The notes under the pieces are model-generated. The model was not told the origin of the DNA. It worked only from the letters and a program-made list of their open reading frames with translations, and searched no databases. A program made the position numbers and the translations under genes. A stretch of DNA of 6,117 bases from NCBI GenBank assembly GCA_003155465.1, contig PMCR01000121.1, positions 1-6,117 of the forward strand, in the 5' to 3' direction. Source of the stretch: Myxococcales bacterium. Its GTDB lineage: Bacteria > Myxococcota > Polyangia > Fen-1088. Of the stretch, positions 1-5,012 are shown piece by piece (within the stretch, counting starts at the first letter, position 1; the number at the start of each line of letters is the position of its first letter).

Positions 1-332
1 GCGACGGTCAGATCGATGAGGGTTGCCTCCAGACGCAGTGCAAGGTTGGTAACACCTGCGCGACCTACGTGATCGGAGACTGCAAGTGTGGCGACGTTTC
101 CACGTGCGCGCAGACCGCTGAGGGTGATCCCCAGTGCATGACGTCCTTCTATTGCGCGGGCCATCCGACCTGCACCACGTCGGCCGACTGCCCGACTGGC
201 GCTCGCTGCCTCGTCAACACCTGCTGTGGCGCGGGCGTATGCGCTTCGCCGCCCGATTTCTGCCCGACGCCGATGATGACTCAGGGGACGCGGAGCAGTC
301 CCGCCGAGGGACCGACCTCGCTGCGGAGGTAG
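1..332 (+). CDS. C-terminal part of a cysteine-rich MopE-motif surface protein (5' end outside window)
   Basis: The reading frame is open from base 3 to a TAG at 330-332, with no start codon in the window, so this is the 3' end of a longer gene. It opens with D-G-Q-I-D-E-G-C, the closing half of the MopE-type metal-binding motif (C-D-G-x-x-D-E-G-C). A tail with 14 further cysteines follows, including the pattern VNTCCGAGVC and a PDFC. The complete gene downstream ends the same way: DGQVDEGC, then 14 cysteines, then VNSCCGRPVC and SQFC. Both finish with an S-S-P-A-x-G-P-T stretch. The two are therefore tandem paralogs. An extracytoplasmic location is inferred from the cysteine content and from the lipoprotein signal of the paralog. 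The molecular function is not known. The tail is followed by two hairpins, the second an intrinsic terminator. Confidence 0.85.
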   Translation, partial: DGQIDEGCLQTQCKVGNTCATYVIGDCKCGDVSTCAQTAEGDPQCMTSFYCAGHPTCTTSADCPTGARCLVNTCCGAGVCASPPDFCPTPMMTQGTRSSPAEGPTSLRR

Positions 333-349
333 CCGAAAGAAAATAGCCA

Positions 350-365
350 CGCCACCACTGTGGCG
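350..365 (+). other. Short perfect hairpin after the first paralog
   Basis: CGCCAC, a 4-base loop CACT, then GTGGCG form a perfect 6-bp stem 17 nt after the stop codon. There is no T tract directly after it. It precedes the stronger terminator hairpin, so it may add to termination or protect the mRNA 3' end. The second paralog also has extra hairpins ahead of its terminator. Confidence 0.5.
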
Positions 366-375
366 GGGTCTGAAG

Positions 376-420
376 ACGGCCGGCGGGAAGACATTGCGCT
401 TCCCCCGGCCGTTTCTCTTT
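376..420 (+). terminator. Intrinsic terminator of the first paralog
   Basis: The left arm (376-390) starts ACGGCCGG and ends GGGAAG. The right arm (399-412) reads CTTCCCCCGGCCGT. The two pair over 14 bp with one bulged C and an 8-nt loop, and the run TTTCTCTTT follows directly at 412-420. A strong GC-rich stem with a T-rich tail is the classical rho-independent terminator form. It lies 44 nt after the stop codon. Confidence 0.8.
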
Positions 421-473
421 CGTCCCCGCCAGTCTACGGCGCGAGGTGCAGGGCTAGAGGATCCGCGAAATCT
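376..473 (+). repeat. 98-bp direct repeat, copy A (terminator plus conserved flank)
   Basis: This stretch aligns without gaps to 2311-2408. By hand I count 10 mismatches: 384, 395, 398, 399, 400, 415, 416, 423, 454 and 455. The first 48 bases (terminator) hold 8 of these and the last 50 bases only 2, so conservation is highest past the terminator. Both copies lie downstream of a paralogous cysteine-rich gene in the same orientation. A duplicated gene-plus-terminator unit explains the arrangement, but not the extra conservation of the right half. Confidence 0.85.
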
Positions 474-490
474 TGGAGGGTACTACCTCC

Positions 491-506
491 GGCACCCATG
501 GGTGCC
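491..506. promoter_or_regulatory. 16-bp perfect palindrome, possible operator
   Basis: GGCACCCATGGGTGCC is its own reverse complement. It directly abuts a 5-bp GGAGG/CCTCC hairpin at 475-490. No T tract follows, so it is not an intrinsic terminator. It lies about 260 bp upstream of the lipoprotein start and could be a binding site for a dimeric regulator. No protein is known to bind it. Confidence 0.3.
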
Positions 507-752
507 AGCCACATCTCCTGACCGGCAACTTCCCCAACCCGATGACCGTGCCCGCCCCGGCTTGATTGGGGGCAACTGTCTTTGCTGCGTAAAGTCAGCC
601 AGGGTCAGGCCGCGAAAGCGCAGTGCCAGATTTCGCTTGACAGCGACCTGGGAAACGTGCGATGCGGCAATAGCCGGTAGTACATGTGTGTGCCGGTGCG
701 ACAAGAAGTCGGGGGCGAAAGGTTCCAGATCGGCCCCGCGACACTGACGGAA

Positions 753-760
753 AAAGGGGG
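753..760 (+). promoter_or_regulatory. Ribosome binding site of the lipoprotein gene
   Basis: The purine run AAAGGGGG ends 6 nt before the ATG at 767. This decides the start. The in-frame ATG at 686 would add 27 charged residues ahead of the signal peptide, whereas the ATG at 767 puts the basic N-region and hydrophobic core of the signal directly at the N-terminus. Confidence 0.75.
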
Positions 761-766
761 AACATC

Positions 767-2182
767 ATGCACCTGAGAAAGCTAGGAAGATTGGCAAAGA
801 CATCGGTATTGGTCGCAGGTGCCCTGGGCGTCATGTCCATGGCTGGTTGCGGAAAGGCTGCCGACGGGGACAAGGCCTCGAGCAGCACGACATCCGCGCT
901 CTCCGCTCGGGCACAGCTGCCCGGTGGCGATGATGTAGGGAGCATCCTATTCACGGTCCAGCCGGTTGACTGCACCTCGGGAGCTCCCACCGGCCCCGCC
1001 ATTGTGCAGAACGTCCCCCTCGAGGATCAGCTGATCCCGGGCAACACGGGCCTGGCCAACAGCCCGCTCGACAAAGACTCGGCCCACTCCTTCGCGGACT
1101 TCTTCAAGGTCGTTCCGGCCGGCTGCTACAATGTCACCACCGCGCCGCTGCAGGCCGATGGAAGCCCCTCCAAGATCTGCGCCAGCGCCTTCAAGAACGG
1201 CGTCGTTGTGGTCAAGGGCCAGACCACCGAGATTTTCCTTCTCAATCAGTGCGCCGGGACCGATCCGGGCGCCATAGACGTGATCTCGGCGCTGAACCAC
1301 GCGCCCATACTGGATGACGTGAAGTTCATCGACTCCAAGTTCGCCTGCGGCCAGCCCGCCCAGGTCTGCCTCGCCGGCCACGATGTCGACAGTGATCCGT
1401 TGCAGTTCACCCTCACCGCCCAGGGCTGCGATGTCACCCCGGCTGGCGATCCGCAGGGCTCGCCGGCGACCGGGGAGAGCCAGTGCTTCAGCATCAATTG
1501 CCACTCGGTCGGCGCGCACAGCCTGGTGGCTACCGTGTACGACCTGATCTGGCGCAACGGACAGCTCATCCGCATCGAAGATTGGCTGGCGCAAGAGGGC
1601 TATCCCAACCCGTCGCACGGCCAGCTTGAGTTCCACATCTACGTCGACGGCGTGAAGTACTACCCGGACAAGGACGGCGACGGCCACGGCGATCCCGCCG
1701 GCCCGGTCCAGATCGTCTGCCCGGGCGCCCAGCCGCCGGCCGGCTACGTCGCCAGCAACGACGACTGCAATGACAACGATGCGACCGCATACCCGGGCCA
1801 CGCCGAGGTCTGCCGCGACGGCGTTGACAACAACTGCGACGGTCAGGTCGACGAGGGTTGCACCAATCCGGATCCGGAGTGCGCCGGTCAGACCTGCGGG
1901 ACCTTTACCACCTGCAACCCCGGCGGAAGCTGTGGTTTTAACGGCGTGTGCGGCTCGACGGCGAGCGGTGGCGGTCTTTGTATTGATGGAAGCACTCTCT
2001 GCGCGGGACTCGCCGACTGTGCGGGCGGCGCTTGCGCCGGGGGCTCTATCTGTTTCGTGAATTCGTGCTGCGGCCGTCCGGTCTGCGTGCCCCCGTCCCA
2101 GTTCTGCAGCAACACGGAGTCTCCGTCGGCGCCTCCGCTCTCGTCGCCGGCTAACGGTCCGACCATCGCTGGCGGCAACTAG
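767..2182 (+). CDS. Lipoprotein with MopE-type metal-binding motif and 14-cysteine tail
   Basis: A 471-residue secreted lipoprotein. Residues 1-28 form a signal peptide: basic MHLRKLGRLAK, a hydrophobic core, then the lipobox M-A-G-C with Cys28 as the predicted lipidated residue. Residues ~56-165 look like a beta-sandwich module (F-K-V-V-P-A-G-C-Y-N-V and repeated V-V-V-K-G-Q-T-T-style strands). Residues ~177-285 begin NHAPILDD and contain GHDVDSDPLQFTL, the style of cadherin/PKD-like Ig folds. Residues 301-365 form a MopE-type motif: D-K-D-G-D-G-H-G-D-P resembles a calcium-binding loop, and C-D-G-Q-V-D-E-G-C closes the motif. Proteins with this motif (Pfam Cu-binding_MopE) are frequent in Myxococcota, but metal specificity outside the founder MopE is unproven. 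The remainder is a tail with 14 cysteines matching the upstream paralog. An extracytoplasmic, lipid-anchored role is inferred. The ligand and function are unknown. Confidence 0.9.
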   Translation: MHLRKLGRLAKTSVLVAGALGVMSMAGCGKAADGDKASSSTTSALSARAQLPGGDDVGSILFTVQPVDCTSGAPTGPAIVQNVPLEDQLIPGNTGLANSPLDKDSAHSFADFFKVVPAGCYNVTTAPLQADGSPSKICASAFKNGVVVVKGQTTEIFLLNQCAGTDPGAIDVISALNHAPILDDVKFIDSKFACGQPAQVCLAGHDVDSDPLQFTLTAQGCDVTPAGDPQGSPATGESQCFSINCHSVGAHSLVATVYDLIWRNGQLIRIEDWLAQEGYPNPSHGQLEFHIYVDGVKYYPDKDGDGHGDPAGPVQIVCPGAQPPAGYVASNDDCNDNDATAYPGHAEVCRDGVDNNCDGQVDEGCTNPDPECAGQTCGTFTTCNPGGSCGFNGVCGSTASGGGLCIDGSTLCAGLADCAGGACAGGSICFVNSCCGRPVCVPPSQFCSNTESPSAPPLSSPANGPTIAGGN

Positions 2183-2261
2183 GGTACGGCGGACGTCGGT
2201 ATCCCGCCTCTTGGGGACACGGGCTTGGTCCCGCCCCCGGCGCGATACTGACACCCGGAAA

Positions 2262-2284
2262 GCCATGGCGGCAAACGCCATGGC
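2262..2284 (+). other. Perfect 9-bp hairpin after the lipoprotein gene
   Basis: GCCATGGCG, loop GCAAA, then CGCCATGGC form a perfect 9-bp stem. Each arm also contains the 8-bp palindrome GCCATGGC. It starts 79 nt after the stop codon and no T tract follows. It is the first of three successive hairpins. Confidence 0.55.
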
Positions 2285-2287
2285 GAC

Positions 2288-2305
2288 GCCCGCCCGAACG
2301 CGGGC
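2288..2305 (+). other. Second hairpin after the lipoprotein gene
   Basis: GCCCGC, loop CCGAAC, then GCGGGC give a perfect 6-bp GC stem 3 nt after the previous hairpin and 5 nt before the terminator stem. Together they form a stack of three structures that may stabilise the mRNA 3' end. Confidence 0.5.
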
Positions 2306-2310
2306 ATGAA

Positions 2311-2354
2311 ACGGCCGGTGGGAAGACATCGCTTCTCCCCCGGCCGTTTTCCTT
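2311..2354 (+). terminator. Intrinsic terminator of the lipoprotein gene
   Basis: The left arm 2311-2325 (ACGGCCGGTGGGAAG) pairs with 2332-2347 (CTTCTCCCCCGGCCGT). The 8-bp base of the stem is perfect and the top is imperfect, with a 6-nt loop. TTTTCCTTT follows. It is the counterpart of the terminator at 376-420: the lower stem is identical, while the upper stem and loop differ. Confidence 0.8.
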
Positions 2355-2408
2355 TCGCCCCCGCCAGTCTACGGCGCGAGGTGCAGGGTCAGAGGATCCG
2401 CGAAATCT
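2311..2408 (+). repeat. 98-bp direct repeat, copy B
   Basis: Second copy of the element at 376-473, in the same orientation and again downstream of a cysteine-rich MopE-motif gene. The spacing between copies is 1935 bp, about one gene unit. The right half (2359-2408) differs at only 2 of 50 positions from copy A. Sequence after 2408 no longer resembles copy A. Confidence 0.85.
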
Positions 2409-2451
2409 CGGCCGGGCTCACCGCGACTGCTGCTGCAACGCCACCCTGCTC

Positions 2452-2535
2452 CTACGAGAGTCGCTCTGGTTTCTCTAACTCTGGGAAGCGAAACACGACG
2501 AGCACCCAGCCCAGGGCCTTGACTATCAAGCGCAT
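2452..2535 (-). CDS. Candidate 27-residue hydrophobic small protein downstream of HsdS
   Basis: Minus-strand ATG at 2533-2535, stop TAG at 2452-2454. The product begins MRLIVKALGWVLVVF and ends in a charged FPELEKPERLS-type tail, that is a short hydrophobic helix followed by a polar end. An AAAGGAAAG Shine-Dalgarno lies 6 nt before the ATG, in the 16-nt gap after the S gene stop, so the ORF would be the third cistron of the methylase operon. I recognise no family. It could be a real small membrane peptide, the surviving start of a decayed gene, or chance. The well-placed ribosome binding site is the main argument for it. Confidence 0.3.
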   Translation of the reverse strand: MRLIVKALGWVLVVFRFPELEKPERLS

Positions 2536-2551
2536 GGGGAACTTTCCTTTG

Positions 2552-3301
2552 TCATCGCCTGCTCATGACAGACGACCGGGCAGCATTGCGGCAGGGTGTA
2601 TCTCCAACCGAACTTCTGGAATTGGCCGAGATGTGCGTCGCCATTTCCGCTTCCACACTTGCCACCAAGGATCGGGAGGCGAAAAGCGAACTTCTTACGG
2701 CTGCCGCCAACCTGCGCATCCGTTGCGCCGTGCGGTTCACCTGGCACGCCACGCCCTCCGGTAGTGGCAACGAGAGCAGCAGCTCCTTGCGAAAGCGCGG
2801 ATGGTGGCCGCCTTCCTGGCCGGCGGCCAGACTCGTCTGCACGCGCTCGGACAACAGGAAAGGAACCAAACCCGCAGCGTCGAACCCGGCCCGCCCGCGC
2901 AGGACGAAAAACTCGGTGCTGGCCAGCACCGAGTTCCCGCCTGGGCACAGCCGAAAGAGCGCCTCATCAACCAGCGCTACTTGGCGGAGGTAGGGCCGCA
3001 AGCGCGAGATGATGACGTCACCGGCCTGCACCCGACGCTTCGCGCTTCCCACGCTCGCCGGCGGCACCGGATCGTGTCGAAATACCACGAAGCCCTCGTA
3101 GGCGTGGGTGGTATCGAGAACCAGAACCGCGCCCTGCAGGTTGCGCGACTTTGCGGAGACGTTCTCGCATACGCTGTCCACGGCGTCGGACAAGCAGCGT
3201 CGCGCGACGAGATCGACGCGCCGACGGGGATCGAAGCGTTCCGGCGCCAGCACCAGGCCATCGCCCAGATCCGCCACACGGCGTAGAACCGGAATGCCCA
3301 T
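2552..3301 (-). CDS. hsdS: Type I restriction-modification specificity subunit, single TRD (half HsdS)
   Basis: A 249-residue protein. It would dock on the methylase and read one half of the DNA target. Typical target-recognition-domain signatures are GDVIISRLRPYLRQ (94-107), L-A-S-T-E-F-F-V-L-R (126-135), and GQEGGHHPRFRKELLLSLPLP (start 161), the S-subunit segment that leads into the dimerising helix. A short helix follows at ~184-222, then a ~25-residue polar tail with no family resemblance. Usual HsdS proteins have two TRDs in 400-450 residues. One TRD means that two copies would be needed per complex, which predicts a palindromic DNA target. The start ATG has a good ribosome binding site inside the end of the methylase gene, and only 3 nt separate the two genes. 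No R gene is present nearby. Confidence 0.75.
   Translation of the reverse strand: MGIPVLRRVADLGDGLVLAPERFDPRRRVDLVARRCLSDAVDSVCENVSAKSRNLQGAVLVLDTTHAYEGFVVFRHDPVPPASVGSAKRRVQAGDVIISRLRPYLRQVALVDEALFRLCPGGNSVLASTEFFVLRGRAGFDAAGLVPFLLSERVQTSLAAGQEGGHHPRFRKELLLSLPLPEGVACQVNRTAQRMRRLAAAVRSSLFASRSLVASVEAEMATHISANSRSSVGDTPCRNAARSSVMSRR
2910..2935. repeat. Perfect 26-bp palindrome inside hsdS
   Basis: The left arm AACTCGGTGCTGG (2910-2922) is the exact reverse complement of the right arm (2923-2935), with no loop. On the minus strand it encodes the N-S-V-L-A-S-T-E-F part of the TRD. Because of the symmetry, the plus strand reads the same residues in an antisense frame. It is far longer than coding sequence normally gives by chance. 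Confidence 0.9.
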
Positions 3302-3304
3302 GGG

Positions 3305-4510
3305 CTAGACTCCCCCTTGCAGAAGCTCGAAACGGCGCCGGACCAGCGGCGTGGCCTGCGCGAGGTCATGGTCAATCGTCTCTCCATCCGGGGCGTACGC
3401 GAGTCGCCCGCGATGGTCTTTGCCATCGCGTTCGCTGATGAAGAACAGGATCTCTTCGTCGCGAAAGTGGCGGGTGGGCTTCTTCCGCTTGCAGCCGATG
3501 ACCACGCAGGCCTTCTGGCTGGTGTGGGGCAAGAAGGTGTTTCTGCCCAGGCCGAGCACGGCCACCACGGCAACCCGCTCAAGCAACCAGGCCCGCAGAT
3601 ACGCCCATTGCTCGGCGCCAACCTTGTTTTGAGGAAGCACGATGGCCAGGCGTCCTTGCGGCCTAAGAAGCTGCACGCAACGCTCAAGGAACAGGACATC
3701 GCGCTCGACGCGATGGCCGCGCGCAAGCTCATACGCATCGGCGTACTCGGAGCCCACATCCCCGGCAAAGGGCGGGTTGGTCAGCACGACGTCGAAGCCA
3801 CGAAACCTTGGCTCTTGCGCGCGCATGAGGTCTTCCAGGACCGGACCGGACCGGAGTCGCCGCTCCGGGCGCCGCAGGCTGTCGACCCGCATAACCCGCT
3901 CGCTTGCCTGACCGCTGGCGCCCAACATCACCCGGGCAACCCGCAGAGCGCGAGCATCCTGGTCGAATCCCCACGCCGAGCATTGGGGGGCTTGCAGAAG
4001 GGCGTGGTGAAGGAAGCCGCCCGAGCCGCAGGCTGGATCAACCACGCGCTCGCCGGCTGTGGGCCTGACCATGGCGACCACCTGTGCGATCACATGCCTG
4101 GGGGTGAAGTACTGGCCCTTCTGTCCCTTGGCTGCCTTGGTGACCATGAACTCGAAAATGGCGTCAAGCCCGACCAGGTCATCCGTCAGCAGACGTACGC
4201 GATTCAGCACGGAGGCACAGCGCTGAAGTTCAGGCCCACTCAGGCGAGTCGTGGTCCCAGGCTCAAGAATCCCGCGCCATCGAACCCCGGCGGCCCGCAA
4301 CAGCCGGTTGACTTCGCCCTCGGCCTCATCATCGCGGCACCGCGCGAGAAAGGCTATCTTTGCTGCGTCCGTCTCGTGCATCAGCTTCGCCACCAGAAGC
4401 TTCAGCGCCTCCTCGAAAGGGTCTTCACCACTGTGGGCACAGATGATCTCATCGAGGCGAAGCGCCGCAGATTCCCAGTCGCTGTGACGAACCCTATGGC
4501 GTCTGGTCAT
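3305..4510 (-). CDS. hsdM: N6-adenine DNA methylase, type I HsdM-like subunit
   Basis: A 401-residue gamma-class amino-methyltransferase that would transfer a methyl group from S-adenosylmethionine to adenine N6 in DNA. The N-terminal helical part (1-125) contains DPFEEALKLLVAKL, as in HsdM_N. GQYFTP (132-137) is the segment ahead of the SAM fold, DPACGSGGF (158-166) is motif I for SAM binding, G-F-D-Q-D (181-185) is motif II, and NPPF (245-248) is the catalytic motif IV. All key residues are present. It is shorter than the usual 480-530 residues and ends soon after the catalytic fold, so the C-terminal helical part is reduced. It overlaps the S gene's ribosome binding site and is probably translationally coupled to S. 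The ATG at 4510 has no recognisable Shine-Dalgarno and lies within a remnant of another gene on the opposite strand, so the exact start is uncertain. Confidence 0.9.
   Translation of the reverse strand: MTRRHRVRHSDWESAALRLDEIICAHSGEDPFEEALKLLVAKLMHETDAAKIAFLARCRDDEAEGEVNRLLRAAGVRWRGILEPGTTTRLSGPELQRCASVLNRVRLLTDDLVGLDAIFEFMVTKAAKGQKGQYFTPRHVIAQVVAMVRPTAGERVVDPACGSGGFLHHALLQAPQCSAWGFDQDARALRVARVMLGASGQASERVMRVDSLRRPERRLRSGPVLEDLMRAQEPRFRGFDVVLTNPPFAGDVGSEYADAYELARGHRVERDVLFLERCVQLLRPQGRLAIVLPQNKVGAEQWAYLRAWLLERVAVVAVLGLGRNTFLPHTSQKACVVIGCKRKKPTRHFRDEEILFFISERDGKDHRGRLAYAPDGETIDHDLAQATPLVRRRFELLQGGV
3310..3318 (-). promoter_or_regulatory. Ribosome binding site of hsdS within the end of hsdM
   Basis: On the minus strand AAGGGGGAG ends 8 nt before the S gene ATG. 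It overlaps the last codons (Q-G-G-V) of the methylase. This placement supports translational coupling of M and S and fixes the S start. Confidence 0.75.
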
Positions 4511-4665
4511 GGGGCAACCGCGACCCCGCCGACAAGGAGATCCAGAAGAACCGTGGCATGCGGGTCAGCTACTACCTGACAACCCGAGCCGAGTCCACCA
4601 ATCCCATGGCCGAGGCGCCACAGGCGCTGCCCGACGGTGTCCGTCGCTGCGATGCGGTCTGCTGA
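4495..4665 (+). pseudogene. 3' remnant of a plus-strand gene, possibly exonuclease III-like
   Basis: A frame with high GC at third positions, beginning YGVWSWGNRDPAD, runs to TGA at 4663-4665. There is no plausible start: the frame is open only back to 4447 and its first part overlaps the methylase on the opposite strand. The stretch I-Q-K-N-R-G-M-R-V-S-Y-Y-L-T-T, with W-x-W before it, resembles the region of exonuclease III (XthA) with W-x-D-Y-R, then N-R-G-L-R-I-D and L-L. The usual D-H-A-P-V end is missing. I infer a truncated gene cut by arrival of the methylase genes. The family assignment rests on one motif seen by eye and is weak. That the frame was once coding is more likely than its exact identity. 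Confidence 0.35.
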
Positions 4666-5012
4666 CGCACGTGTAGGACAAAGTCTGACACTTCGTCGCG
4701 GTGCTGGCGTACAACGCTTTCAGCATTTCGTCCGACTGCTTCCGGGGCGTGCGGCACGTACGCTGTCAGACGTGGAAACCAGAAGGCCGAGACCAAGTTG
4801 GCCGCAAACAGCCTGCCCGGCGTCCCTCCATCCCTCCCCAATAACCCTGACCCCAAACGACGCCTGGCAGGCTGCGCGCGGCCTTCGTCCCGACCACCTC
4901 CGACGCCCCGTGCGGAAGGCCTTTGATGGCTTCCCGCACGGCGGCTAGGGGCGTTCCGCTCTCGCTCCCGTCTCCGATCTCAACAAACCGGCTCTCTCTC
5001 AACCTCACGTGG
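4666..5012. other. Gene-poor stretch between the remnant and the CPBP gene
   Basis: Both strands have overlapping short frames here (up to ~100 codons). None shows a domain, a ribosome binding site or a hydrophobicity pattern that would make it credible. The only structure I can support is the inverted repeat at 4908-4941. The stretch may be decayed coding sequence. Confidence 0.5.
4908..4941. other. Imperfect hairpin downstream of the CPBP gene
   Basis: CCGTGCGGAAG (4908-4918) pairs with CTTCCCGCACGG (4930-4941) over 11 bp with one bulge and an 11-nt loop. It lies 71 nt past the stop of the minus-strand CPBP gene. Neither side has a T tract, so it is not a standard intrinsic terminator. It may still act as an mRNA 3' structure. 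Confidence 0.4.

Larger units (their letters stand above)
474..766. other. Intergenic region upstream of the lipoprotein gene
   Basis: The stretch lies between repeat copy A and the lipoprotein start. It holds a GGAGG/CCTCC hairpin (475-490) directly followed by a 16-bp perfect palindrome (491-506). A consensus-like TTGACA stands at 637-642, but no good -10 box sits at the right distance. The short reading frames here do not resemble known proteins. The lipoprotein promoter should lie in this stretch, but I cannot place it. Confidence 0.5.
2183..2551. other. Intergenic region between convergent lipoprotein and HsdS genes
   Basis: Left to right it holds two hairpins, the terminator inside repeat copy B, ~45 bp without recognisable features, and the minus-strand 27-codon ORF at 2452-2535. 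The lipoprotein gene and the S gene converge here. The terminator at 2311 serves the plus strand. I see no equally good terminator for the minus-strand operon, because its T run on that side is only three bases. Confidence 0.6.

Noticed and set aside
637..665. TTGACA as a -35 box for the lipoprotein gene
   Set aside because: The hexamer matches the consensus, but at 17 bp spacing the -10 position reads CGATGC, a poor match, so no promoter is called.
483..704. 73-codon minus-strand frame upstream of the lipoprotein gene
   Set aside because: No recognised domain, no good ribosome binding site, and its end does not join in frame with the conserved peptide of the repeat core.
947..2329. 460-codon minus-strand frame opposite the lipoprotein gene
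   Set aside because: Composition is Arg/Ala/Val-rich without motifs, it runs through the terminator stack, and the plus strand encodes a convincing lipoprotein.
2306..2764. 152-codon plus-strand frame across the terminator and the end of hsdS
   Set aside because: It begins just before a strong terminator stem and then lies antisense to hsdS. No domain features.
3317..4579. 420-codon plus-strand frame opposite the methylase gene
   Set aside because: It is the antisense image of a clear methylase with intact motifs. It lacks any recognisable domain, and long antisense frames are expected in GC-rich DNA.
4662..4769. Imperfect inverted repeats that could bound a ~108-bp MITE-like element
   Set aside because: The arms align only with several gaps, there is no target-site duplication, and no second copy is in the window.
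4572..4948. 94-codon minus and 103-codon plus frames in the gene-poor stretch
   Set aside because: They overlap each other and the gene remnant, with no motif, ribosome binding site or membrane pattern.
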